From NCBI GenBank assembly GCA_020744425.1, contig JAGMUV010000037.1, positions 372,001 through 436,000 on the forward strand: a stretch of 64,000 nucleotides of DNA. Reading direction: 5' to 3'. Shown here in pieces: positions 18,934-29,025 of this stretch. Every line of letters starts with the position of its first letter. The stretch's first letter is position 1. The notes beneath the pieces are model-generated. The model made no database searches. It was not told the DNA's origin and saw nothing but the letters and a program-made list of their open reading frames with translations. A program made the translations under genes and the position numbers. The DNA is from Dactylonectria macrodidyma. Taxonomy: Eukaryota; Ascomycota; Sordariomycetes; Hypocreales; Nectriaceae.

Positions 18934-21900
18934 TAGTCTCCGACGGAAGTCGCCGCAGGAGACGCAAGAAAAAAGCCGACCTACAACTCTCTTCTCTGGA
19001 CACCAACCAAGCTCACTTGCTATTACCATGCACCCTGACTGAAGACAGTAATGCAAGCTCAATCAAAACCTACTCCATGCTTGACTCTGGTGCTACCGGA
19101 AAGGGATTTATAGACGAATCTTTCGCGCACAAAAACAAATTCACACTATACAAACTACGAACTCGTCGCCGGCTGAATGTAGTCGATGGAAGACCTTCCT
19201 CGGCTGGCGATGTCACTCACGTGGCGAAACTTAACATGGACATCAAAGGACATAAGGAAAAGATGCTCTTCTACGTGACGAAGCTCGGGAAGTACGACAT
19301 CATCCTCGGAAAGCCTTGGCTGACTGATCACAACCCTTACGTCAATTGGAGCGAGAATATCGTAACCTTCAAATCCGATCACTGCCGGACGCACTGTTTG
19401 ACGAAAGGATACCTCCAATTGCCAGTCGCCGGAACCTGCCCCCTGTCAATTTCAGCTACTACGTCAACGCTTCCACGCCCATCACTTCCCCGGAGAGTTG
19501 GCGCAGCCGCGTTTCATTTCTTAGCTGAAAAACGTGATGTGGCTATATTCTCACTGTCACTTTACGAGATTGACCGAAGACTGGCGGAACTTGGGGTAAT
19601 CACCGAAGTGTCCACATTCGCAGAAGCCAGAACACCCCGATTCGATTCCGCACTCACCAACATACAAAAGATGGAGCGAGAGCTCCGATTTCAAGATAAC
19701 CACTCCCCCCCTCAACATCAGAACCGACAAGACCTTCGAATCCGGAAAATGGCTGCCGATATGTACCTCTCAGGGGCATCACTGGAAGATATACGCAAAG
19801 CTCTCGAACCTAAAACCTTGATCGATCCAACAACAAAAGTCCCCCGCCACTACCATGAATTTCTCAAAGTCTTTGACCAGTCCGAGGCAGATAAACTTCC
19901 CCCCCACCGAGACTGCGACCACGAAATTGAACTTCAACCTGGCACAACTCCACCCCATGGACCTCTGTACGGGATGTCTGAAGACGAACTTCTCGTCCTT
20001 CGGAAATTCCTTCAGGAAAATCTTGACAAGGGTTTTATACGCGCTAGCACCTCACCAGCAGCCTCACCAGTGTTATTCGCGAAGAAACCAGGAGGGGGTC
20101 TTCGCTTTTGCGTGGACTACCGGGCGCTTAATGCCATAACCATCAAGAACCGATACCCACTGCCATTAATCCAGGAGACCCTTTCCCAGCTAAGCCAAGC
20201 CAAGTATTTCACCAAACTCGATGTTGTCGCAGCGTTTAATCGAATACGCATCAAGGAGGGTCAAGAGTGGATGACGGCATTCAACACAAGATATGGCCTC
20301 TTCGAAAGCATGGTGATGCCTTTTGGACTATCAAACGCCCCAGCTACTTTTCAAGCTCGAATCAACGAAGTCTTACGCCCGTTCCTTGACAGATATTGCA
20401 CCGCATACATCGACGACATTCTCATATATTCGAATGACCTCGCCTCCCACAGGCTCCACGTCAAATCAGTACTCCAAGCACTCGAAGCTGCAGGCCTACA
20501 ACTTGACGTCAAGAAATGTGAATTCGAGACCACCGAAGTGAAATATCTGGGCATGATTATCTCAACCACTGGAGTACAGATGGACCCAGAAAAAGTCGAC
20601 TGTCTCGTTAACTGGGCAGCCCCCGTCAACGTTAAAGATGTCCAAGCCTTCTTAGGTTTCTCGAATTTTTACAGACGATTCATCAAAGGATTTTCACGCA
20701 TCGTACGACCACTTGTTGCCTTGACGCGAAAGCTCGCCAAGTGGAACTGGACTCGGTCTTGCCAGGAGGCATTCGATATGCTCAAAGACAGTTTCACTTC
20801 AGCCCCAATCCTCAGACACTTTGACCCCACAAGAGAAGTGTTTGTAGAATGCGATGCCTCCGATTTCGTGTCCTCAGGCATCCTTTCCCAGGAAGACGAC
20901 CAGGGAGTACTGCACCCAGTGGCTTTCATGTCCAAGAAATACGACCCTGCCGAATGCAACTACGAGATCTACGACAAAGAACTTTTAGCTATTGTACGCT
21001 GCTTCGAATGCTGGAGACCCGAACTTCAAGGCGCACACCACCCGATTACAGTTATTACCGACCATGCCAACCTTCGATATTTCATGACGACCAAACAGCT
21101 TTCAAGACGTCAAGTCAGGTGGAGCGAATTCCTGTCGCAGTTCCAATTTGCTATCAAGTCGATACCAGGGAAAGAGAACGGCAAACCTGACTCACTGACA
21201 CGGAGATCGCAAGACCTACCAAAAGACGAAAATGACGACCGCATCCAGTACCAACAACAATCCTTGCTTAAACCTCACAACATCGACCGTTCCGTGCAAG
21301 AACAAATGAAGCTTGACCCCGAGCTCTCAGAGCTGTTTGCAAATCTCTGCTGGGAAAAAGATATTGCGCTCTGCCCCGCTATCCTCGACGAAATTCAACC
21401 AGAACCAATCGACCACAAGATCACGAGACTCCTCGACAAGGGTTACGAGGATGACGAATGGTGGATGAAAACCAGAGACGAGTTGCTCAAACCTCATGGC
21501 ATCCCTCACTCAAAAGAAGTTTCCCTATCGGAATGTGCGATACATGAAGACCGATTGTATTTCCGAGACAGACTATACGTACCCGAAGGCGAACTTCGGA
21601 CTCTTCTCATCCAACTCGCTCACGACAGCGTCGAATCAGGCCACCCCGGAAAAAACAAACTATACGAACTCATCTCACGTTCCTACTGGTGGCCAAGGCT
21701 TAGCGCCGATACGAAACAATTCACACGTAATTGCCACGGATGTCTGAGAAACAAGAACTCCCAGTTGCGGTATCAGGGGACGCTGAAACCTCTCCCAATT
21801 CCCTTGCAAAGATGGAGAGACCTATCTGTCGACTTCATCGGCCCCATTCAACCTACGGCCCGTGGATTCAACGCAATTATGGTGGTAGTTGATAGGCTGT

Positions 21901-22991
21901 CAAAGGACAGGCATTTCACGCCTTGCAGGACCGATATGAAAGCACACGACTTGGCAATGCTCTTCGTACGAGATGTGTGGAAACTCCATGGACTACCCGA
22001 CTCAATCGTCTCCGACAGAGGACCACTCTTCGTCTCGGAATTCTGGAAAGCAGTGTGCCACCGTTTACAGACCAACATTAGCCTTTCTACAGCCTATCAC
22101 CCGGAAACCGACGGCCAGACGGAAAATGCCAACTCATTCCTTGAGCAATATCTTCGCCAGTACGTCAGCTTCGCTCAGGACGATTGGGACGAGTGGCTCC
22201 CACTAGCTGAATTCGCAGCTCGCAATGTTGTCAACGACTCAACGGGAATGTCCCCATTTTTTGCGAACACAGGCTACCACCCTCGAATGAGCTTTGGTCC
22301 CCCTCGAGCAATACCACGCGCAGCACCCAAAGACCTGGCAGAGCGCTGCAACGAGGGCAACAACTTCGCCGCCAAGATGCAGGAGATCACTGATCTACTC
22401 CGGACAAACCTGCTTTCAGCTCAAGCCTCACAAGAGCAATTTGCCAACGCAAATAGATCACCAGCGCCAGCGTATCGAGTTGGAGACATGGTGCTGCTCA
22501 GCACACGCAATATCAACTCAACCAGACCCATTCCAAAACTCGATCACAAGTTCATTGGCCCTTTTCGAATCGAACGCGTGCTCAACGCTCACTCCTACCA
22601 GCTAAAATTGCCACACGAATTAGACTCAATTCACAACTCATTCCATACCAACCTCCTACGACCATCACCAAACGACCCGCTCCCCGGCCAACACAATCCC
22701 CCGCCCCCACCAATAACGCTAGATGCAAAGGGGGAGAAACTCTGGGCGATCGAAGCAATACTGGACTCGAAACGCACAAAACGGAAGGGCTTCCAGTACC
22801 ATATACTATGGAGAGGCTTTGACCTCGAAGAAGCAACATGGGAGCCACTACACAACGTCGTCAACGCTCACATAGCCGTCAAAGAGTTCGAGAAGCGCCA
22901 CAAAAACAAACCCAGACCAACGAAACAAGAAATGCAAAGTGCTCGACTCCAGGCTACGCAGGACGTGGAAGAATCAGAAGCGATGGAGTAA
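18930..22991 (+). CDS. pol: Gypsy Pol polyprotein with chromodomain
   Basis: The frame is open from the gag stop region to the stop at 22989-22991; the first in-frame ATGs lie inside protease, so expression by frameshift from gag is likely. Domains in order: aspartic protease (LDSGATGKGF, nt about 19080); reverse transcriptase (FCVDYRALNAITIKNRYPLP, and catalytic YIDDILIYS near 20405); RNase H (VECDASDFVSSGIL, YDKELLAIV); integrase with HHCC zinc finger ending CHGCLRNKNS (about 21740) and DDE core (VDFIGPI near 21830, SDRGPLF near 22010, downstream E near 22120); and a C-terminal chromodomain (WAIEAILDSKRT … ILWRGFDLEEATWEP). The chromodomain normally directs integration to marked chromatin. 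No stop or frameshift is seen. Confidence 0.94.
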   Translation: MIVSDGSRRRRRKKKADLQLSSLDTNQAHLLLPCTLTEDSNASSIKTYSMLDSGATGKGFIDESFAHKNKFTLYKLRTRRRLNVVDGRPSSAGDVTHVAKLNMDIKGHKEKMLFYVTKLGKYDIILGKPWLTDHNPYVNWSENIVTFKSDHCRTHCLTKGYLQLPVAGTCPLSISATTSTLPRPSLPRRVGAAAFHFLAEKRDVAIFSLSLYEIDRRLAELGVITEVSTFAEARTPRFDSALTNIQKMERELRFQDNHSPPQHQNRQDLRIRKMAADMYLSGASLEDIRKALEPKTLIDPTTKVPRHYHEFLKVFDQSEADKLPPHRDCDHEIELQPGTTPPHGPLYGMSEDELLVLRKFLQENLDKGFIRASTSPAASPVLFAKKPGGGLRFCVDYRALNAITIKNRYPLPLIQETLSQLSQAKYFTKLDVVAAFNRIRIKEGQEWMTAFNTRYGLFESMVMPFGLSNAPATFQARINEVLRPFLDRYCTAYIDDILIYSNDLASHRLHVKSVLQALEAAGLQLDVKKCEFETTEVKYLGMIISTTGVQMDPEKVDCLVNWAAPVNVKDVQAFLGFSNFYRRFIKGFSRIVRPLVALTRKLAKWNWTRSCQEAFDMLKDSFTSAPILRHFDPTREVFVECDASDFVSSGILSQEDDQGVLHPVAFMSKKYDPAECNYEIYDKELLAIVRCFECWRPELQGAHHPITVITDHANLRYFMTTKQLSRRQVRWSEFLSQFQFAIKSIPGKENGKPDSLTRRSQDLPKDENDDRIQYQQQSLLKPHNIDRSVQEQMKLDPELSELFANLCWEKDIALCPAILDEIQPEPIDHKITRLLDKGYEDDEWWMKTRDELLKPHGIPHSKEVSLSECAIHEDRLYFRDRLYVPEGELRTLLIQLAHDSVESGHPGKNKLYELISRSYWWPRLSADTKQFTRNCHGCLRNKNSQLRYQGTLKPLPIPLQRWRDLSVDFIGPIQPTARGFNAIMVVVDRLSKDRHFTPCRTDMKAHDLAMLFVRDVWKLHGLPDSIVSDRGPLFVSEFWKAVCHRLQTNISLSTAYHPETDGQTENANSFLEQYLRQYVSFAQDDWDEWLPLAEFAARNVVNDSTGMSPFFANTGYHPRMSFGPPRAIPRAAPKDLAERCNEGNNFAAKMQEITDLLRTNLLSAQASQEQFANANRSPAPAYRVGDMVLLSTRNINSTRPIPKLDHKFIGPFRIERVLNAHSYQLKLPHELDSIHNSFHTNLLRPSPNDPLPGQHNPPPPPITLDAKGEKLWAIEAILDSKRTKRKGFQYHILWRGFDLEEATWEPLHNVVNAHIAVKEFEKRHKNKPRPTKQEMQSARLQATQDVEESEAME

Positions 22992-23003
22992 GGGGGGACC
23001 ATA

Positions 23004-23176
23004 TGTGAGGGAACGATCATGTGACTTTCATACTTTATGAATAGTCTCATTTAACTTATGAACATTTGTGTAAATAGCTTAAGTCAGAGTTTTCCTTAGG
23101 AATCTCTTTCTCTCCTCGTAAACAATCATTTTGCCCAAGTCGCACTCGACCTCGTTCGTGCTCTTGTCCCGTCACA
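23004..23176 (+). repeat. 3' LTR of the Gypsy element
   Basis: 173 bp, TG…CA ends, preceded by a purine-rich tract. Confidence 0.95.
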
Positions 23177-23713
23177 AAAAGGCAGAGTAAGCTCCTCAGG
23201 CACTGGGTGGGGGACCAGATATCCTTGGTCGATCCAAGGGTACTTTGGAAGGACATTCTGGGAATAAGCCTGAATCGCAGCGGCGATGGCTTGCTGGGAG
23301 GCAGCGGCCTCGGCATCAGTCTGAGCCGGGATGGGGATGCCCAACGAAAAGTCATAGGGCTTAGACTGCGAGCTACTAGCAAATGGGTTGATCTTGCTTA
23401 TGGCGACCCCCAGACGATCAAAGTACTTTTCAACAACGTCTAGGTTTTCAAACAAGACGACACCAACGTTGGCGGGGACTTTAGTCTTGGGGTTGGTGTA
23501 TGTCTCGGCGTGGCCTCCGATCTGTGACTTTTTCTCAATGACAACAACCGAAGCACCGGCGTCTTTAAGGCCAATTGCTGCATGGATACCACCGGAGCCG
23601 CCACCAATGATGGCTACGTCGACATCGATACAAGGCTCAGGGGACTTGTGGGCAGCGGCATGGGCCTGTGAGAGGCACGAGGCCAGAACCGCAACGAGCA
23701 CGGAAGATCTCAT
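23177..23713 (-). pseudogene. N-terminal part of the FAD-dependent oxidoreductase gene cut by Gypsy
   Basis: Starts at the ATG at 23713. A signal peptide (MRSSVLVAVLASCLSQAHA) is followed by the Rossmann dinucleotide motif AIIGGGSGG (about residues 35-42) and the acidic strand end VVVIEKKSQIGGH that binds the FAD ribose. The frame is intact up to the target duplication at 23181-23177, after which it runs into the 3' LTR and stops soon after. Its continuation is at 17144-16260. The secreted or vacuolar flavoenzyme is of the beta-cyclopiazonate-dehydrogenase-like type; the substrate is unknown. The truncated product lacks the substrate-binding half and should be inactive. Confidence 0.85.
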
Positions 23714-24733
23714 GGTGAGTTAATGAACGGCGTGAATGAAAAGATAAGGAATGACCTGGAGAAACACAAAATGCTGCTAGGGGATAGAAGGGCTTATGAG
23801 GTGCCACCATGGCTGCGCAGTCTTACCAGTCACCTCTGACGTGATATCACCCCGCAACATCCGGCTGCTTATTTTCCTTCATCGAGGCTTACCCGCGGCC
23901 TCGTTTCCTTGTCACCGGCAGTTGCTGATTGCACGGATCCAGCAAGGTTTAATTGCGGGAGAGCAGTACGGAACGCTATTATCCGGATAATAGGACATGT
24001 GTCGCATAGCATAGGGTACTATTATTCCACACTGGGTGTGGGCCTGCACTTTTGCTAGTGGCGTAACAGTTATCTGACAACATGCGAATCCGGCTCCCAC
24101 CAGGTTGGAGTCCGCGGGACTTAGTGGAATTCACGCATGCAGTCGATGGGGACATTTTATTTCATCAAAATTCAAACACACCGATGCATACAGCAATACC
24201 TGTATGAAAAAATAGAGAAGAGTGTAATTAATTGATTTATACCAAGAAGACTATTTTTTTCCTTACTCTTGACCAAGAAACTCGCAGTAGAAGGTATGCA
24301 TCCCGTTGTCAAGACATGAACCGTGCGAGCGTGCACGTGGCATAGAAAAGACTGTGCCAGCCATGCTTCAACTCAATCGACGGCCCAGATTAGAACAGCG
24401 AGAACGGATTTCTGAAACAACAGCCACTCAAGGAACACAACACTCCTGCCTGCGGTTGCAACAGGCTTCAATGGATCATAGCACCTTCCCCCGCGGTGTT
24501 TTGGCTTCCCTAGAGGTCTCGTTGCGACCGCGGGCGGGAAAAGGAGCGCGAAATTTACGAGCACGTCACGAAGGAAAACCACGCAACCGCCGACGACAGC
24601 CACCTTGGCTGACCAACACGCACCTCCTGTGGTACGACGACGGAGCCCAAACATTTCCAACATTACCGTCCCCTTTACAAATAAACATATGGTCACATAT
24701 GGGTCTTCAGCGCTTCGCCGTTCGGCCCATCTA
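23714..24733. other. Upstream region of the FAD oxidoreductase gene; no other gene
   Basis: Promoter side of the leftward FAD gene. Opposed frames at 24306-24798 overlap each other and show no motif, so I do not call a gene. Confidence 0.4.
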
Positions 24734-24927
24734 TACGGTCGCACATTAGGACATGAGGTGCAAAACCATGTGGGAATATGAAGACCCATACTTTCCACAC
24801 AGGATTTTATAATTCACACCAGTTTTATTATGGAGATCCGTATGATTTATGTGTCGCACTATGTAACTTGTAGTGTAGTAGGTCGGGTAATTTTCGTACA
24901 TGGTTTTGTCACCCATGTGCGACCGTA
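24734..24927. mobile_element. 194-bp MITE related to element A
   Basis: Begins TACGGTCGCACATTA and ends ATGTGCGACCGTA, the same termini as the integrase-type transposon at 37257-40836. The subterminal motif ACAAAACCATG/CATGGTTTTGT is also shared. It is too short to code and is probably a non-autonomous derivative mobilised by the element A transposase. I see no clear target duplication. Confidence 0.75.
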
Positions 24928-25859
24928 ACTCTCGCCTCGCAGAGCTGGTTCCACTTTTCAAAGCTCGCAAATTGTTTCCCCTGTACATGCATCGGCGACC
25001 ATAGACCCAATCACGCAACCTTGAAGCGTCCCCGAGGTTGCCGAGCTGGACAATGACCAAGGTTGGCTAGCTTTGTTCAGTTTAGCCGTCCTGAAAGCCC
25101 CCATACTTCACCTTCCCTCAACACTCGCACCTTGCCGATTGGGAGTCCTCGCCCGGTTTAACGGTATCTCTGGACACACCTGAGGAGACACAGGTTGAGA
25201 GCAGGTGAGGCCAGCGCCGCCATCTTGGTAATGCCCCAGCAGCACCGACAAGGCTTGCACGACCAACGCATATTTGCCGAAGCCAGTAGCAAGGTCCCCG
25301 CATTTTCCAGATTCTCAGATGTGTCGATGCACCATTCCTAGTTGGTAACTCGATTCCTCGACGTGTTTCGACTAGTGGCAAAGGGAATGGCTGGAGTAGA
25401 AACTCTGAAGTGCTTTGGCTATGTTTTGGTCACCTTGACTAGCTGGATCTAGACTTCCCTGCACTCGAAGGTTAAGGTCGAAACCTAAGCGACTCTCTGC
25501 CCAACTTCCCAGCGGTCTCGGTCGGTCAGACGCATCGAACTGTGATCATTACGTACTGACGGCACTCAAGGGCTCACCTTGGGATTGCGTTTCCTTAGCA
25601 TCATGCGTGTGTTCGGATAAAAGAAATCAATCACATTCAATCACATCCAACTGCAATCTTCCATGAACAGTGTGGCTGAGACGTGCCCCTGAGCCTAATG
25701 AAATTTTAAACACCCGGCGACTCAGGCACCGAGAACGAGCAACGGGAGTGAACGTCTGGCGCCCACGGGTCGGATTGAATTGGAATACACAATTTCCGTT
25801 TATGAACAGCTATTGTTGAATAGTCATCCTGGAAGGGACAAGCCATAATGCATCAGCGC
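24928..25859. other. No gene seen
   Basis: Only short frames. No terminal repeats or recognisable motifs. Confidence 0.4.
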
Positions 25860-27920
25860 CATGTCTTCGTCAAGCGCAGGCCGCTATTGGGACTAGCGGG
25901 CCTGCGCGCCACACAGGAACAGTTGCGGGGGATCTGGAACATGCCAAGACGGTCGCGACTGTCCTTTGAGGATCCCGGTTGATCGGTTGCCGGATCTCGC
26001 GAGACAAAGAGCCAGGGGCTGAAGTCGAGACAACGCGGGGTGCCCAGCCTGCCAAGTCTGGGGTGACAGCTGCAGGAAGGGTGTGAGATGAGCACATCAT
26101 CTGCTAAGCGCTACTGCAGTAGAGAGGTTGCAGGGTTTGATCAATCCCAAATCCCATTGATGAGTTTATTGACGAGTTTATTGATGAGTCTATTGATGAG
26201 CGGTAGGCGGCAATTCAATGCCACAGTGTTACCCGAGTCGCTGTACAACGCCTCGGTCGACTGTGCCTGGCTGCTTGCTTTGCATTCATCTCGCTAGTGC
26301 TGAGCTGAAGCGGCTGCAGCTGGATCGGATCGTATGGTTTAAAGCCTGTTTTGTGGCTTTCGGCCCCCAACGGTCACTCCTCGTGCGCTGGCCTCGTCTA
26401 GCTGGCAGCCGACGACGTGAGAGGCGCACCTTCCCAAGGATTGACACCGTCAGGCTTCCAACATGCTAGGCCGAGCAACTATTGCATCCAAACGAGTCTA
26501 GAACAAGCCATTGGGAGCCGGTAGTTATTCTTTTCAGGCGACTGCCCGTTGGGAGTGTGGCCCTATTCAGGTCGTGAGGCGCACTGCAAGTACCTCTCGA
26601 CTTCCCAGGGCGGGGCCGTTGACCAATATCGAGTCAAGCTGCGCTTTCGATTGGTCGTCAGGGGTACCGATCAGGTATTCAGCTGCTATCAACAGACTGG
26701 CCGAAGAGTGGGGCCGCGCTGTAGCTCCTGCCCCAGACACTTGCTATAGCACTCTCCTACGCTTGCGATAACAAGCCACAGCTCGTTTCGCACTCCGGCG
26801 TGAACATAATTGGACGGATTCGGTCGCAAAGAGTGAGCCTGGTGTCTACAGGCTCGTGCCGCTGGAGCTGTTGACTAGGACAGGATCCTATACCCAGTTG
26901 GCCATCCCGTCGAGCTGAACAGCGCCACATCCAATGGTGTCTTAATCCACATCCACTAATGCTGCAAGTCCCGCGCCATTTGATCAGCGAGGTCCCTAAA
27001 TGTACTAAGGCATACCAAGCTAAACTCTTAACGACCGCGACAACTCTCACCTCCTCGGGGTGCTAGCTATTCTTCACAGCAATCTAGACCATGCGGCAAG
27101 CCGCTGACTCATTATCACAACTAATTAACACTCCATTAACTTCCCCTCCGGTTGATGGATACATGTCAGGATGACGATATTAACAAGTGGCGCTCGCCTA
27201 GGCGCCCGCCACGGGATGGCAAGCATCGATAATGCGCCTCGACTAAATACGACTAGCATGCCCAACGCTAGCCACCTCAAAAAATAGAGTGCTCTCTCTC
27301 AATTACCCGTCCTAGACTTGTTAGCAGGTAATAGGCCCTGAGCTGAGCATGTCTCGAGGTCCGACGCCATTAATCCGTCAAACGCGCGCCACTCGGGTCG
27401 TCGGCCGCCAGTTGAACGAGGCCAACGCACGAGAAGTAAGGGCAGATAGGAAGCCACGGAGCAGCCTAGCAACATACACTGCATCTAGCTAGAGGTCAGC
27501 GCTAGCGGCGCCGATGCAAAGCAAACAACAATGGATCAAACGAAGCGTCGTACAACGTCCCCAGCTGGACCGTGGACATTGGAATTCCGCCCATATATAA
27601 ATGCGGTTCAGAGTGGACTGTTAAACGGAGCGGATTATCAAATACTGCAGCCTCTCCAAAGAATTGAGGAGACATGCTATTCCAACATCCCTAACACCAG
27701 CCTTGGCAGTCTAGGCCACCCCGTGTTGTCTCACCCTAAAAGCTTATTCCGTACCTGGCGAGATCCGGTGACTGATCGCCCGGGATATATTCACATGAGT
27801 CTCGGCCCTCCTGGCCTCTTAGGTACATCATGTCACCCCTCACCCCGCACTTGTTCCTACTGGAGTCCACTAGACCCCAAAAGGGGTAGGACATCAATAG
27901 TGTCAAGAGCCATGCTGTGC
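25860..27920. repeat. Old long inverted repeat with arms of about 600 bp
   Basis: The arm at about 25860-26500 is diverged but clearly complementary to about 27300-27920. Examples: CACCCCGCGTTGTCTC (reverse strand near 26040) matches CACCCCGTGTTGTCTC (27717-27732). TTGCTTTGCAT (near 26275) matches the reverse strand near 27525. The GTGCGCTGGCCTCGTC stretch near 26390 matches the reverse strand near 27425. Many differences are transitions. The roughly 800-bp centre shows no convincing symmetry. No coding capacity remains. It may be a decayed foldback element or two inverted copies of one repeat. Confidence 0.6.
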
Positions 27921-29025
27921 CATGCCACGCTATTGCAGTGTGACTAGTCTCTTCTAGGATATCTCTTCATACTGAATGTTCATAAACGGCATCCCCAATT
28001 TCTACACTGCGCTCCAGAGGAAGAAAAAAAGGAATAGGGTGAAGTGTCACCGAACTGCCTCTTTGGAGGTGACTAAAAAATCAATAAAAATGCGCCAAGC
28101 AGATAATAGCGTCCCCGGTGCTTCCCCTGGGCGAATGACGAGGCTGGGAGTGAGACCGTTCGCCCTATCTACTCGAGCTCACGAAGAATCTCACGCAACG
28201 CAAGTCGCCAAGAAGGGGTTTGGATCGCTCCTAATTTCCAATCGCCGCAGTTCCTGTCCCGCCGATCCACAGTTGATCCGACCGAACAAGAGACCGTCAC
28301 CAGCCAATGCAGGAGTGTCGGCCACCTTTTCTGAGGTTCTGGTTTAGCCAGCTGAAGCGAACATGGGTCCAGATCAATCCCAGCGCCATGATCCGGCACT
28401 CCATCGTGAGACTAAGACATAGGCTTGACCGACTCGAAGCCCGCTATTGTCCGAATGGGGTACAAGTTAGTAACTTAGAATGTCCAACTCGTGCTGAATT
28501 GGTAATCCCTGCTTGTTCATGCGACAGCCCGATGAATGGCTTGCTGCAGGCAGCGAACAACGCCACAGAGCGTGAGTACTCTCCTAAGGCGAGTCCAGAC
28601 CGACTCTGGTCTCCCAGTCACAGCTCATGCCTACTAAGTGGTGGCGAATAAATGACATAACATCTCAGCTGAAAGGTAGGTGGCTTGGAAAGGTGGTCTG
28701 ATTTAGAGTAGAAAAGCTTTGTTGGCAAGCCGAACTGCCGGCCCATGTCCATGGGCGGGGAAGCAGGAGTCTCTCTGGGAGTCGGTGGTCCAGTACTCAG
28801 ACCACGGTCCGGAGATGCCCAACCCAACATTGTCTTGTCTCTTACTTAAGAGTTTGGGGCCCTCGTCCCAGCCCTGGCCGGAAAGGAAACGCACCCTCGT
28901 CCTCGAAATAGCCGCAGGTCTGGGCTGGACTCCTAACACATCCCCTTCAATCAGAGTCCTTGCTGCGAACTAATATCCTCTCACCTCTCGTCGACGGCTT
29001 GACGTATCCAACGACAGTCATCAAC
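27921..29025. other. No supportable gene; promoter side of the repeat-protein gene
   Basis: Several overlapping short frames on both strands without motifs. The part after about 28700 is likely promoter and 5' UTR of the gene starting at 29026. Confidence 0.4.

Larger units (their letters stand above)
17150..23176 (+). mobile_element. Full-length Gypsy (chromovirus) LTR retrotransposon
   Basis: 6027 bp, bounded by two 173-bp LTRs (TGTGAGGG … CCGTCACA) that appear identical and by a 5-bp target duplication AAAAG (17145-17149 and 23177-23181). Internal order is self-priming site, CCAAACCAA-rich leader, gag, then pol in the -1 frame with PR-RT-RNaseH-INT and a chromodomain. A purine-rich tract (AAGGGGGGA, about 22990-22998) lies just before the right LTR. 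Both genes are open throughout. Identical LTRs mean very recent insertion. The element is antisense to the interrupted FAD oxidoreductase gene. Confidence 0.96.

Noticed and set aside
24306..24798. Opposed frames of 141 and 147 codons
   Set aside because: They overlap each other, end inside the MITE, and neither shows a domain or signal peptide.
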